Part shown: positions 17,638 to 25,900 of the stretch, piece after piece
Numbering within the stretch: the stretch's first letter is position 1
How the letters are laid out: each line of letters starts with the position of its first letter
Source of the DNA: Candidatus Aalborgicola defluviihabitans
GTDB lineage: Bacteria > Pseudomonadota > Gammaproteobacteria > Burkholderiales > Burkholderiaceae_C
Assembly: GCA_016705575.1 (NCBI GenBank)
Contig: JADIXX010000002.1
Span: 73,510-137,509 of the forward strand
Direction of reading: 5' to 3'
Length of the DNA stretch: 64,000 nt
Notes under the pieces: model-generated
The model's database searches: none
Seen by the model: only the letters and a program-made list of their open reading frames with translations
Told to the model about the DNA's origin: nothing
Program-made: the position numbers and the translations under genes

Positions 17638-19743
17638 TTACCGCGCCACTGGTTTGCGTGCTCGCGGTTTCTTGGCCACAGCCGATTTTGCCGACGCTGG
17701 CGCCCGTACTGCTTTGGCCCGGGCCGCAAGGGCCAGTTCGCGCACCTTGGCAATGTCGGCATCGCTAAACGGCCCGTTCACACCAGATATCGCCGCCAGC
17801 TTCATACCGTGCTTCAGGCCCAGTTGGTAGATTTCACGCACTTTCTCCCACTCGATGGCGCGCCCCACTGTGAAGTTCTCAAAGCGGCCTTCCAGCGCCA
17901 ACACAATGGTTTCGGCCAGGCAGGCATAGGCCACGCCCTTGGGCAGGCCAATGTTTTTCATCTGCACGTCGTCGCCGGGCAGCTGGATTTCGCCGGACTC
18001 AATCACCAGTACATCGGGGCGCTTGGCGACTTCGGCAGGTGGCAGGTCCAGCGGTCGGGCCACGTCGGTGATGACGCAACCGGGCTTGACCTTCATGATG
18101 TCGAGCACTTTTTTGCCCGCACCCGAGGTGGCGGTGACCACCATGTCCATGTCGGCAATGTCCCGGTCAGCGTGTGCCGACAGGAACAACTTGGCATCGG
18201 GCGTTTCCAGCAGGATGGACTCTTTAAGCGCCAGCAACTTGGCCGTCTCGGGCGAGACCAGGTACACCTCTTGGGCTGCCTTGGCCAGCAAACGCGCGCA
18301 CACCGAGCCGATGGCTCCGGTAGCACCCACTACCATGGCCTTGAACTTGACCCGCTGCTTGCCCCGGGGGGCCGGCAACAGGCGCATGCGCAACAACGCG
18401 TCATGCGCCGCCCACAGTGCACCCGAGGCGCTGTAGCTATTGCCGGTGGTAATGGGCAAGGGCGCCCGCTTGGCTACCGTCAGACCGGCATCGCCCACCA
18501 CTTTGGTGAAGGCACCCAAGCCCATGATCTGAGCGCCCAGGCGCTGCGCCATGGCGGCCGCATCCAGCAAACGCCGGTAGGTGAACTCGGGGCTGTGCCG
18601 CATGATCTCCTTGGGGGTTCCGCCCACCGAAATCAGCCACCCTTCAGCCTGTACACCAGTGGGTGACTGAATGCCAGTCACCCGTGAATACACGAAGGGC
18701 GGCGCATAGGCCATGACTTTCTCCAGCGAGTTCATCAGCACCGGCGGCGACACCTGCGACAACAACTCGATGGGCTTGACCTTTTTAAAATACTCCTGCG
18801 ACAACGGGTGGATCACAAAAGCAAAGCGGTTGATCCGCTGAAAACCATTGGGGTGGATGATGCGTGGCTCAGAATGCAGGCCGGTGATGATCTCCAGGTA
18901 ATCGTCCTCCAAAATCTCCTTGGGCTTTTTGCCGGTGGCCGCCAGCACCATGGCGTCCAGCAGATTGGCGCCCAACACGTGGCCGTGCATCACGGGCGAG
19001 CCGTCGATGATGGTGGCAACGCCCTTGTCCCGCAGTTGGGCGATACGCTCATCATTCACCGTGGCGGTAATCACCGTTTTGCCACCCAACTCCTCCAGGC
19101 CAAAGTCATCCAGCTCGTGCACCGGCGCAACAATGACGCTGGCCTTTTGCATGGCCCGGCGCAGCACAAAACGCGTCCACTCCTTCACCGGGCCAGAAGC
19201 CATGGCGGCGGGAAGCGTCCAATCCTTCACGTAATGGGCACCGTCCGCATACAGGTTGAGCGCTTCCACCGAACCCAGCAGCTTGGGCACGCCCAGTTGC
19301 AAAAGCGGATCGGCAAACTGCAGGTTGCCGGTGTGCTCTGCCATTGCCAAGGCCAGCTTGTAGTCGGTCAAGCCGGAAAAGAACAATACCCGCGCGTTGT
19401 TGAAGAAGCTGCCCAGATGCGTCTGGGCGTGGCGTACCGCCCACTCCTGAAAAATGTCACTTAACCGCCCACCGGTCGTGACCGGCACCCGGGTGGCCAC
19501 GGCCAACAGGCGCGCGCTGTCTTTCTCGATGAAGCGGCGAGACCCGACTTTGTAATGGTCCTTGAGCACGCCCAGACCAATGGCAGCGGCCTTTGTATTC
19601 CACTGCTTGATCAACTTGACAGCTTCTGCCGTGCTGCCATTGGTGCCAATGCGCCGCACATGCAGCTTCTCGCCCAAAAAATCGGTGATGAAATCGAAAT
19701 CCTGGCTACTGGAGCCCAAGCTGATACTGACAACGTGCTTCAT
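17638..19743 (-). CDS. large dehydrogenase with acyl-ACP-reductase-like C-terminal half
   Basis: A 701-residue protein. Residues about 420-640 resemble the cyanobacterial acyl-ACP reductase and shikimate-dehydrogenase-like Rossmann proteins. The matching segments are MGLGAFTKVVGDAGLTVAKR, ITTGNSYSASGA, the nucleotide-binding VVGATGAIGSVCARLL, VVTATSGAGK, and KPGCVITDVARPLDLP. The N-terminal 400 residues are unassigned but well structured, with no signal peptide. The C-terminus ends in a basic Ala/Lys/Arg tail (from about residue 672) like those that bind nucleic acid or membrane. The reaction is unknown; reduction of an acyl thioester is a guess from the C-terminal half. Confidence 0.7.
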   Translation of the reverse strand: MKHVVSISLGSSSQDFDFITDFLGEKLHVRRIGTNGSTAEAVKLIKQWNTKAAAIGLGVLKDHYKVGSRRFIEKDSARLLAVATRVPVTTGGRLSDIFQEWAVRHAQTHLGSFFNNARVLFFSGLTDYKLALAMAEHTGNLQFADPLLQLGVPKLLGSVEALNLYADGAHYVKDWTLPAAMASGPVKEWTRFVLRRAMQKASVIVAPVHELDDFGLEELGGKTVITATVNDERIAQLRDKGVATIIDGSPVMHGHVLGANLLDAMVLAATGKKPKEILEDDYLEIITGLHSEPRIIHPNGFQRINRFAFVIHPLSQEYFKKVKPIELLSQVSPPVLMNSLEKVMAYAPPFVYSRVTGIQSPTGVQAEGWLISVGGTPKEIMRHSPEFTYRRLLDAAAMAQRLGAQIMGLGAFTKVVGDAGLTVAKRAPLPITTGNSYSASGALWAAHDALLRMRLLPAPRGKQRVKFKAMVVGATGAIGSVCARLLAKAAQEVYLVSPETAKLLALKESILLETPDAKLFLSAHADRDIADMDMVVTATSGAGKKVLDIMKVKPGCVITDVARPLDLPPAEVAKRPDVLVIESGEIQLPGDDVQMKNIGLPKGVAYACLAETIVLALEGRFENFTVGRAIEWEKVREIYQLGLKHGMKLAAISGVNGPFSDADIAKVRELALAARAKAVRAPASAKSAVAKKPRARKPVAR

Positions 19744-19840
19744 GGTGTCCCAAAAATAAAGGCCGAGGTAACCGCCATTCTTTCACCAAATGACCAAAGT
19801 CAATACCGATTGGCACAAACAAAGCCCAATCGCCCACCCG

Positions 19841-21055
19841 CTAGTGGCTTGCGCGCTTTACCGGCACCAAAAACCAGGCAAAGGTCAGCGTCTGCGCTAC
19901 CAGCAACACGCCCAGCGTGGCGCGAAAGGCATTGGCCCGCGTCAGGCCCCCAGCGTCCACAAAGGCATCCACCGCAGCGCCAATGCCCCATTGCAGGCCA
20001 AAGGCACCCACAAACACCACCAGGTTCAGTGCAGTATTGACCCGCCCCGACAGTGCCACCGGAAAAGCCGCCGTCAGTTGCGAATAGGCAATATTGCCCA
20101 GGCTGAACGACAGACCCAAGAGCGGCCACAGCCAACTGGGATGGGCCCAATCCAACAGAATGGCCAGCTCCACCACCAACGCCAGGCCCATACCCACGGT
20201 CAGCAGCAGCATGGGGGAAATGCCACGGCGCGCCAAAAAACCAGAGCAGGTGGCCACAAACAAAAACCCGGCCAGCATGGCCAGCGCCATCAAAAACAGC
20301 ACGTTGGCCGCCTCACTGCGCGTGGCGCCATGAACGTCCATCAGCCAAGGAACCGCCCACAAACCCTGGATCGCCATGAAGCCACCCACCGTCACACAGC
20401 CCTGGGGCGCAAAACGCCAAAAGTGGCGGTTGCTGTAGATGCTGCCCAGCGTGCGGACCTGCTGGCCAAACGACTCCCGGTGTGCTGCGCCTTGATGGTC
20501 CGGCATCGTCATCAAAAAACCGGAGGCCAGTACCAGCAGCGCCGCCACCAAAAAGAACACACCGCGCCAACCCAGCAACGGCAACGCCGCCTCCACCGGC
20601 ACGCTGGCCGACAGCGCACCCAAGCCGCCAGCAACCATGATGGTGGCGGTCAGCGCCGGCAGGCGGTCAATGGGAAACCACTGGCTAAAGGCCTTGAAAC
20701 TGGCCATCAAACAGGCCGAAACCCCCAACCCAATCAGCGCCCGACCAAGGGCCAATGCCTGCAAATGGGTGCCCAGGGCAAACAGGGTGCAACCACTGGC
20801 GGCCACCAGCAACAGGGCGGCTTCCACCCGGCGCGGACCAAAGCGGTCCAACAACAGGCCCAGCGGCAACTGGAACAGCCCAAATCCCAAAAAATAGGCC
20901 GATGTCAGCAGCCCCAACCCCGCCGCCGAAATGTTCAGTTCCTGCATCAGCTCCGGCGCAATCACTGCATTGACGCTGCGCAGCCCATAGGACAAAAAAT
21001 AACCGGCGGCATAGGCTGGCACCAGTCGAAACCACAAGCGTACGTAATCGGTCAT
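19841..21055 (-). CDS. major facilitator superfamily transporter
   Basis: A protein of about 404 residues with roughly twelve hydrophobic segments. It has the MFS loop signature GLLLDRFGPRRVEA between segments 2 and 3, and GRALIGLGVSACLMASFKA in segment 4. The substrate is unknown; the sequence has the feel of nitrate/hexose-phosphate-like or CynX-type carriers but nothing decisive. Starts at 21103, 21064 and 21055 are all in frame. The last (MTDYVRLWFR) is used because it begins immediately before the conserved first helix. Confidence 0.85.
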   Translation of the reverse strand: MTDYVRLWFRLVPAYAAGYFLSYGLRSVNAVIAPELMQELNISAAGLGLLTSAYFLGFGLFQLPLGLLLDRFGPRRVEAALLLVAASGCTLFALGTHLQALALGRALIGLGVSACLMASFKAFSQWFPIDRLPALTATIMVAGGLGALSASVPVEAALPLLGWRGVFFLVAALLVLASGFLMTMPDHQGAAHRESFGQQVRTLGSIYSNRHFWRFAPQGCVTVGGFMAIQGLWAVPWLMDVHGATRSEAANVLFLMALAMLAGFLFVATCSGFLARRGISPMLLLTVGMGLALVVELAILLDWAHPSWLWPLLGLSFSLGNIAYSQLTAAFPVALSGRVNTALNLVVFVGAFGLQWGIGAAVDAFVDAGGLTRANAFRATLGVLLVAQTLTFAWFLVPVKRASH

Positions 21056-21089
21056 GGTCACCATTGTCGTAGATGGCAAAATGGGGTTG

Positions 21090-21132
21090 TAGCCCTCGTC
21101 CAATATGCGTAGATAGCTATAAAATTGCTAGC
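21090..21132 (+). repeat. dispersed intergenic repeat, AGCCCTCGT family (copy 2)
   Basis: A well preserved copy: TAGCCCTCGTCCAATATGCG, then TAGATAGCTATAAAATTGCT and AGC. The right end forms the inverted pair AGCTAT-AAAATTG-CTAGC. It lies between the divergent MFS and RidA-family genes, so it may sit in their promoter region. Confidence 0.75.
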
Positions 21133-21163
21133 GCACAAACACCGCCAACCAAAAGTCACAGCC

Positions 21164-21511
21164 ATGATCCAGCGAATCAACCCCCAACCCCAATGGTCCG
21201 ACGCCGTGGTGCACAACGGCACAGCCTACTTTGTGGAAGTGCCCGAAAGCGGCACCGACATCACCAGCCAAACCCTGGCCCTGCTGGCCCAGGCCGAGCG
21301 CACGCTGTCCCTGTGCGGCAGCGACAAGAGCCGCCTGCTGCAGGCCACCATCTACCTCAAGCAGATGAGTGACCGCGCAACGTTCAACGCCGTGTGGGCG
21401 CAGTGGCTGCCCCAGGGTTGTGCGCCCGTGCGGGTGTGCGTGAGCGCCGAAATGGCCAGCCCGGACTATTTGCTGGAAGTTGCGTTTACGGCCGCGGCGT
21501 TTCACCGATAG
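21164..21511 (+). CDS. RidA (YjgF/YER057c/UK114) family protein
   Basis: A 115-residue RidA-superfamily protein. The C-terminal part carries the typical LLQATIYLKQMSDRATFNAV...APVRVCVSAEMASPDYLLEV core, where the Arg of VRVCV matches the substrate-carboxylate-binding Arg of RidA. RidA hydrolyses reactive enamine/imine intermediates; divergent subgroups like this one may do other deaminations. The ATG at 21164 is chosen because homology begins shortly after it. The next gene follows within nine bases. Confidence 0.85.
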   Translation: MIQRINPQPQWSDAVVHNGTAYFVEVPESGTDITSQTLALLAQAERTLSLCGSDKSRLLQATIYLKQMSDRATFNAVWAQWLPQGCAPVRVCVSAEMASPDYLLEVAFTAAAFHR

Positions 21512-21519
21512 GCACCGCT

Positions 21520-22017
21520 GTGCTGGTGCTGCAGGGGCTTGCGCCCATCGTGTCACCCAACACCCGCGTGCTCATTTTGGGCAGCTTTCCCGGCGTGCGC
21601 TCGCTGCAACTGCAGCAGTACTACGCCCATCCACAAAACCAGTTCTGGAAACTACTGCAAGCCATTTGGCCTGCGAGCCCTCGTGAAACAAGCTTGGATA
21701 GCTATGAAAAGCGGAGCAAATGGTTGCTGGAGCACGGACTGGGCGTATGGGATGTGTACGCATCCTGCGAGCGCGAAGGCAGTCTGGACACCGCCATCCG
21801 CCACGCCGTGCCCAACGACATCGCCGCGCTACACCTGCCGCAGCTAGCTGCTATCGCCCACAACGGTGGCGAGAGCTTCAAGCACGCCCGCCACACGCGC
21901 ACATTGGGCCTGCCGGTCTACCAGCTCCCCAGCACCAGTCCGGCGAATGCCAGTTGGACCTTTGAGCGCAAGCTAGCGGCATGGCGGGAGGTAATGGAGC
22001 GGCACGGGTTGGTTTAG
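21520..22017 (+). CDS. uracil-DNA-glycosylase-superfamily DNA-deoxyinosine glycosylase
   Basis: A protein of about 165 residues from the UDG superfamily, most like the hypoxanthine/deoxyinosine glycosylase group. Motifs are VLILGSFPGVRSL (first catalytic loop), YYAHPQNQFWKLL, GVWDVYASCEREGSLD, and PSTSPANAS near the C-terminus (second loop). It removes deaminated bases from DNA. The start is the GTG at 21520, eight bases after the RidA-like stop; the open frame upstream is not homologous. A copy of the dispersed repeat is embedded in frame at 21676-21709 (encoding about SPRETSLDSYEKR). Confidence 0.85.
   Translation: MLVLQGLAPIVSPNTRVLILGSFPGVRSLQLQQYYAHPQNQFWKLLQAIWPASPRETSLDSYEKRSKWLLEHGLGVWDVYASCEREGSLDTAIRHAVPNDIAALHLPQLAAIAHNGGESFKHARHTRTLGLPVYQLPSTSPANASWTFERKLAAWREVMERHGLV
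21676..21709 (+). repeat. dispersed repeat, AGCCCTCGT family, inside a gene (copy 3)
   Basis: The sequence AGCCCTCGTGAAACAAGCTT followed by GGATAGCTATGAAA matches the consensus left half and the AGCTAT element. It falls inside the DNA glycosylase coding sequence and is read through without a frameshift. Confidence 0.6.
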
Positions 22018-22039
22018 CCGCATCCAAATGATCGCAATT

Positions 22040-22846
22040 TCATAGGAATCCGAACCGCCGTGCGTGCCATGTTAGAAACGCAGGCGAAGGGCCGAAACGC
22101 TCTGGAAAACGAATGCGTTGCCGATCAAAACGCAATAGGCTTTCCGTGATGAAGCTATCGCCCTTGTTGGCTTTCACTTGGGACGACACGCGGACCGTGA
22201 AATCGGGCATCACCGTAATCAACCCTTGGTCATACGCTCGGTCGTGCAGGGCAGACAGGCACAGACCATTTTGCGGGTTGAGGCGGTTATGGGTGTCCTC
22301 ACTCCACGGCACGATGTGGCTGGCAATGACCAGCTTTTCGTGCTGTAGACCGCTGATGCAGCAGGTCGCGTTGTAGCTGCTAAGCACCGCACGCCGGAAG
22401 CGTGCCTGATTGACCCGCACTAGCACAGTGGCACTCCGGGTCTTACCTTCTTCCAAAATCGACAACTCCTCGGCAGTTGGCCACTCTTCCAGCAAACCTG
22501 CATCGGGTTGAACCTCATGGCGCCTTGCAAGACCGTCATATTCAGCAGCAGCCTCCAGCGCCACAGCGTCCCAGTTGGTTTGTAGTTCATTCCAGATTTG
22601 CTTATCCAATGCGGAAGCATTGCCCATGCCGCTACGCCCACTGGCAACGATCACTGGATCAAGACTGGCCAAATTGACCAGCTTCAATGCGATGGAACCG
22701 GGTGTACGGCCAATCCATTGCGCGAGTTCAATGAGCTTGGGATTGCGTTGGTGCAACTGGCCAAACGGTAGCTGCAAATAGACGTGCAACGCCGCCAATG
22801 TCTGCGCTCTCGTCCAGTTATTACGTGCGGCGGCTTCTGTGGCCAT
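22040..22846 (-). CDS. HNH endonuclease domain protein
   Basis: A 268-residue protein whose C-terminal third has an HNH nuclease core of the HNH_2 type: CCISG, then SHIVPWSEDTHNRLNPQNGL and CLSALHDRAYDQGLI. The N-terminal 100 residues are helical (LAALHVYLQLPFGQLHQRNP and IGRTPGSIALKL, a possible DNA-reading helix-turn-helix). Such proteins occur as stand-alone restriction-like nucleases; no methyltransferase is adjacent. The ATG at 22846 is chosen because CGGAGG lies about eight bases before it; the frame is open to 22867. Confidence 0.85.
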   Translation of the reverse strand: MATEAAARNNWTRAQTLAALHVYLQLPFGQLHQRNPKLIELAQWIGRTPGSIALKLVNLASLDPVIVASGRSGMGNASALDKQIWNELQTNWDAVALEAAAEYDGLARRHEVQPDAGLLEEWPTAEELSILEEGKTRSATVLVRVNQARFRRAVLSSYNATCCISGLQHEKLVIASHIVPWSEDTHNRLNPQNGLCLSALHDRAYDQGLITVMPDFTVRVSSQVKANKGDSFITESLLRFDRQRIRFPERFGPSPAFLTWHARRFGFL

Positions 22847-22908
22847 GACTCGTCCCTCCGGTTGCAAGAGTCAGTATGCCAGGTGGGACGCCGAAGCTAC
22901 TTCAACAC

Positions 22909-23097
22909 TCAAACGCCCCAATGGGCCGACAACTGCTCGTTCCACTGCAATATTGCGCCAATGCGCGCGATGAAGTTTTCAAGAGTGTCAAAGGCCGCTC
23001 CGTCAACTTCATCAAACTCGGCAAGTCGCAGCGCATGAAAGGTGTGCCACACATGGTCAGGCCTTGTAGTTGCTGGCGTCACGGTTGCAATAGTCAA
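22909..23097 (-). other. short open frame upstream of the HNH gene, possible gene remnant
   Basis: A 62-codon frame on the same strand, ending 62 bases before the HNH start. The peptide is mixed in composition (LAEFDEVDGAAFDTLENFIA) and does not match anything I recognise. It could be the C-terminal piece of a lost partner gene. The remaining 22868-23298 gap holds a hairpin and a repeat and no other gene. Confidence 0.2.
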
Positions 23098-23160
23098 ATA
23101 CGCTGAAGTTACTCAATGCCGGCTCCTGATTGGACAAAGCGTAAGGCGCCAACCCAGCTC

Positions 23161-23190
23161 TGTCACCCAGGGCTTTGCCTGGGGTGACAG
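23161..23190. repeat. strong hairpin upstream of aroG
   Basis: TGTCACCCAGGGC and GCCTGGGGTGACA flank a three-base loop; the arms pair almost fully with one slipped G/C. There is no T tract, so it is not a standard terminator. Confidence 0.55.
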
Positions 23191-23256
23191 CCGCAAACGA
23201 CCCTTACAAACTGGTACCCAGCGCTATCCACATAAAATAGCATCAAAGTACAACCC

Positions 23257-23297
23257 AGCCCTCGTCCAATCTACACAAGTAGCTATCGATTTCATAG
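23257..23297 (+). repeat. dispersed repeat, AGCCCTCGT family (copy 4)
   Basis: AGCCCTCGTCCAATCTACAC, then AAGTAGCTATCGATTTCATA and G. It ends directly before the aroG start codon, so it forms the 5' leader of that gene. Confidence 0.7.
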
Positions 23298-23298
23298 T

Positions 23299-24390
23299 AT
23301 GCCGAACACCCACACTGCGCGCCTGACCACCCACGACTCCACCCGCATCGACGACACCCGCATCAGCGCCGTGCGTCCCCTCATCACCCCGGCCCTGCTG
23401 GAAGAAAAGCTGCCCGTGCCGCAAGCCGCCCAGGCGCTGGTGGAGATTAGCCGCGCCGCCATCTCCAACGTACTGCACGGCCAGGACGACCGCCTCATCG
23501 TGGTGGTGGGGCCGTGCTCCATCCACAACCATGACCAGGCCATGGAATACGCGCGCCAGCTTCAGCGCCAGGCCGATGCACTGAAGGACGACCTGCTGGT
23601 GGTGATGCGCGTGTATTTCGAGAAACCCCGCACCACGGTGGGCTGGAAGGGCTACATCAACGATCCGCACCTGGACGACAGCTTTGCCATCAACGAAGGC
23701 CTGGAAATGGCCCGCCGGCTGGTGCTGGACGTGCTGGAACTGGGCCTGCCCGTGGCCACCGAGTTTCTGGACCTGCTCTCGCCCCAGTTCATCAGCGAAC
23801 TGGTCAGTTGGGGCGCCATTGGCGCACGCACCACCGAGAGCCAGAGCCACCGCCAGCTGGCCAGCGGCCTGTCGTGCCCGGTGGGTTTCAAGAACGGCAC
23901 CGACGGCGGCATCAAGGTCGCCACTGATGCCATCCAGGCGGCCAAGGCGCCACACGCCTTCATGGGCATGACCAAGATGGGCCAGACCGCTATTTTTGAG
24001 ACCCGTGGCAATGACGACTGCCACGTGATTTTGCGTGGTGGCAAGCAAACCAACTACGCCAAGGCCGACGTGGACGCCGCCTGCGCCTTGCTCAAGGCCG
24101 CCGGCCTGCGCGAGCAGGTGATGATTGACGTGAGCCACGCCAACAGCAGCAAGCAGCACGCACGCCAGATCGTGGTGGCGTCCGAAGTGGCGGCCCAGAT
24201 TGCAGCCGGAGACCAGCGCATCACCGGCATCATGATTGAGAGCCACCTCCAGGAAGGCCGCCAGGACATCGTGCCCGGCGCGCCGCTGAAGCACGGCGTC
24301 TCGGTTACAGATGCCTGCATCAGCATGGAGCAAACCATACCGGTTTTGCAGCAGCTGGCGGCAGCAGTTAAAGCCAGAAGAGCACGCTAG
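23299..24390 (+). CDS. aroG: 3-deoxy-7-phosphoheptulonate (DAHP) synthase, class I
   Basis: The first enzyme of aromatic amino-acid synthesis, joining PEP and erythrose-4-phosphate. The 363-residue protein has the class I-alpha motifs: VVVGPCSIHNHDQAMEYA, RVYFEKPRTTVGWKGYINDP, SCPVGFKNGTDGGI, and the metal-binding DVSHANSSKQH. Length is normal. Which aromatic amino acid inhibits it cannot be told. A dispersed repeat abuts its start and another its stop. Confidence 0.96.
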   Translation: MPNTHTARLTTHDSTRIDDTRISAVRPLITPALLEEKLPVPQAAQALVEISRAAISNVLHGQDDRLIVVVGPCSIHNHDQAMEYARQLQRQADALKDDLLVVMRVYFEKPRTTVGWKGYINDPHLDDSFAINEGLEMARRLVLDVLELGLPVATEFLDLLSPQFISELVSWGAIGARTTESQSHRQLASGLSCPVGFKNGTDGGIKVATDAIQAAKAPHAFMGMTKMGQTAIFETRGNDDCHVILRGGKQTNYAKADVDAACALLKAAGLREQVMIDVSHANSSKQHARQIVVASEVAAQIAAGDQRITGIMIESHLQEGRQDIVPGAPLKHGVSVTDACISMEQTIPVLQQLAAAVKARRAR

Positions 24391-24431
24391 CCCTTGTATT
24401 CATTGATTGTTCAGCTAACAAATTGATAGCT
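24388..24431 (+). repeat. dispersed repeat, AGCCCTCGT family (copy 5)
   Basis: A diverged copy, TAGCCCTTGTATTCATTGAT followed by AGCTAACAAATTGATAGCT. It spans the entire gap from the aroG stop to the start codon of the amidotransferase gene, so that gene has repeat sequence in place of a ribosome site. Confidence 0.6.
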
Positions 24432-25148
24432 ATGAAACTTTGCATTCTTGACAACGACATTCTGGAAGGCCATCTGCACGAGACCTACTCCAGCTTTGGC
24501 GCCCTGTTCATCCGATTATTCGAAGGCGTGGGCGTCGACTGGACCATGGACGTGTTCAACACCCAACATGGCCAGTACCCGGCGTCGTTTGACACCTATG
24601 ACGCCGTGCTTTTGACCGGCAGCCGGGCCGATTCGTTTTCCGATGAACCGTGGGTGGTGGAATTGCGCCGGCAGGTCACCGCGCTGTTGCAATCGGGCAA
24701 GAAAATGGTTGGCGTGTGTTTTGGCCACCAGCTCATCGCCTTGTGCATGGGCGCTCCGGTCGGCCGTGCACCGCAAGGTTGGGGCGCTGGGCGCATGACC
24801 TATGACTGGCACCGCCCCGACCTGCCGCACCAGGCCGATCGCACGCAAATTGCCCTCTTGGCCAGCCACCAGGACCAGGTGTTGGAATTGCCACCCGGCG
24901 CCACGCTGGTGGCCAGCAGCGACTTTTGCCCGGTGGCGGCGTTCACGGTGGGTGACGCCGTGTTCTGCATCCAGCCCCATCCTGAATTTGAAGAAAGCTT
25001 AAGCGCCCACCTGATCGACAAGCGCCGCGACATGCTCGGTGAAGAAAAATACCAGGCCAGCCGCGCCAGCCTGGAACACGGCCACGAAGGCGAAGATGTA
25101 GCCCGCATGGTGGTAGCCTTTCTGGAAGGTACCCGGCCGGCGCCTTGA
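24432..25148 (+). CDS. class I glutamine amidotransferase-like protein
   Basis: A 238-residue protein of the GMP-synthase-like class I amidotransferase family. The catalytic Cys96 lies in GVCFGHQLIALC and the His-Glu pair in FCIQPHPEFEES. Stand-alone members hydrolyse glutamine or act on gamma-glutamyl compounds (for example PuuD-like or GuaA-like paralogues); the acceptor here is unknown. The ATG at 24432 (MKLCILDND) is preferred over the TTG at 24423. Confidence 0.85.
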   Translation: MKLCILDNDILEGHLHETYSSFGALFIRLFEGVGVDWTMDVFNTQHGQYPASFDTYDAVLLTGSRADSFSDEPWVVELRRQVTALLQSGKKMVGVCFGHQLIALCMGAPVGRAPQGWGAGRMTYDWHRPDLPHQADRTQIALLASHQDQVLELPPGATLVASSDFCPVAAFTVGDAVFCIQPHPEFEESLSAHLIDKRRDMLGEEKYQASRASLEHGHEGEDVARMVVAFLEGTRPAP

Positions 25149-25407
25149 TCCCGTGTGTGTCTGGGGGGGACAGTGAGAAGACAGGCCCCGGGCCGTGGAT
25201 GTGCCCGGGGAGGTTTGGCTTTGCGGCGTGGCCCTTGTGGGGCTGTCTGCACAACGGTGGCTTGTGGCCGGTGTTGCTGTGTTGGGGCTGTTGGTAGCAG
25301 TTGCATCCAGTGTAGACCGATGGCCATGGCAGACAATTGCGTTGTTGCCCATAAATATTCAATATTTGGCATACTCTGCTTTAAATTTGTATATTTAAGC
25401 TATCCAC

Positions 25408-25884
25408 ATGAAGCTAGATCGCTATGACCGCCAAATCCTGGAAGTGCTGCAGGTTGATGGCCGCATCAACAACCAGGATCTGGCCGACCGCATTGGTCTG
25501 TCGCCCTCGCCCTGTCTGCGCCGGGTGCGCGCGCTGGAGGAAGCCGGCCTGATCGTCGGCTACCGTGCCCTGCTGGACGCACGCAAGCTGGGCCTTACGC
25601 TCATGGCGCTGATCCACATTTCCATGGACCTGCACACGCCCGAGCGCTTTGCCAACTTTGACGCTGCCGTGGGCTTGTTGCCCGAGGTGCTGGAATGTTT
25701 GCTTATCACCGGGCAGGACGCCGACTACCAACTCAAGGTGATCGTGCGCGACATGGACCATTACCAGACCCTGCTGCTAAACAAGCTGACCCGCATTGAG
25801 GGCGTAACCGGTGTGCACTCCAGCTTTGTGATGCGCCAGGTCGTCTCCAGGACTGCGCTGGCCTTGTCCACCAGCCCCGACTGA
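25408..25884 (+). CDS. Lrp/AsnC family transcriptional regulator
   Basis: A 158-residue regulator. It has an N-terminal helix-turn-helix (LDRYDRQILEVLQVDGRINN, LADRIGLSPSPCLRRVRALE) and a C-terminal RAM ligand-binding domain (ITGQDADYQLKVIVRDMDHY). Family members bind amino acids and control transport or catabolism, often their own gene too. The AT-rich 60 bases upstream (25350-25407) contain AATATTC/AATATTTG-type half-repeats that may be its operator. The preceding 259-base gap holds no convincing gene. Confidence 0.93.
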   Translation: MKLDRYDRQILEVLQVDGRINNQDLADRIGLSPSPCLRRVRALEEAGLIVGYRALLDARKLGLTLMALIHISMDLHTPERFANFDAAVGLLPEVLECLLITGQDADYQLKVIVRDMDHYQTLLLNKLTRIEGVTGVHSSFVMRQVVSRTALALSTSPD

Positions 25885-25900
25885 ACCATAAGGCCTTACC

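Noticed and set aside
17346..17762. Minus-strand frame overlapping the end of the AAR-like gene
   Set aside because: Low-complexity shadow overlapping a confirmed gene; the gap 17350-17637 shows no convincing gene.
25195..25398. Small hydrophobic frame before the Lrp-type gene
   Set aside because: No ribosome site, runs through the AT-rich promoter region, composition unlike a real membrane protein gene.
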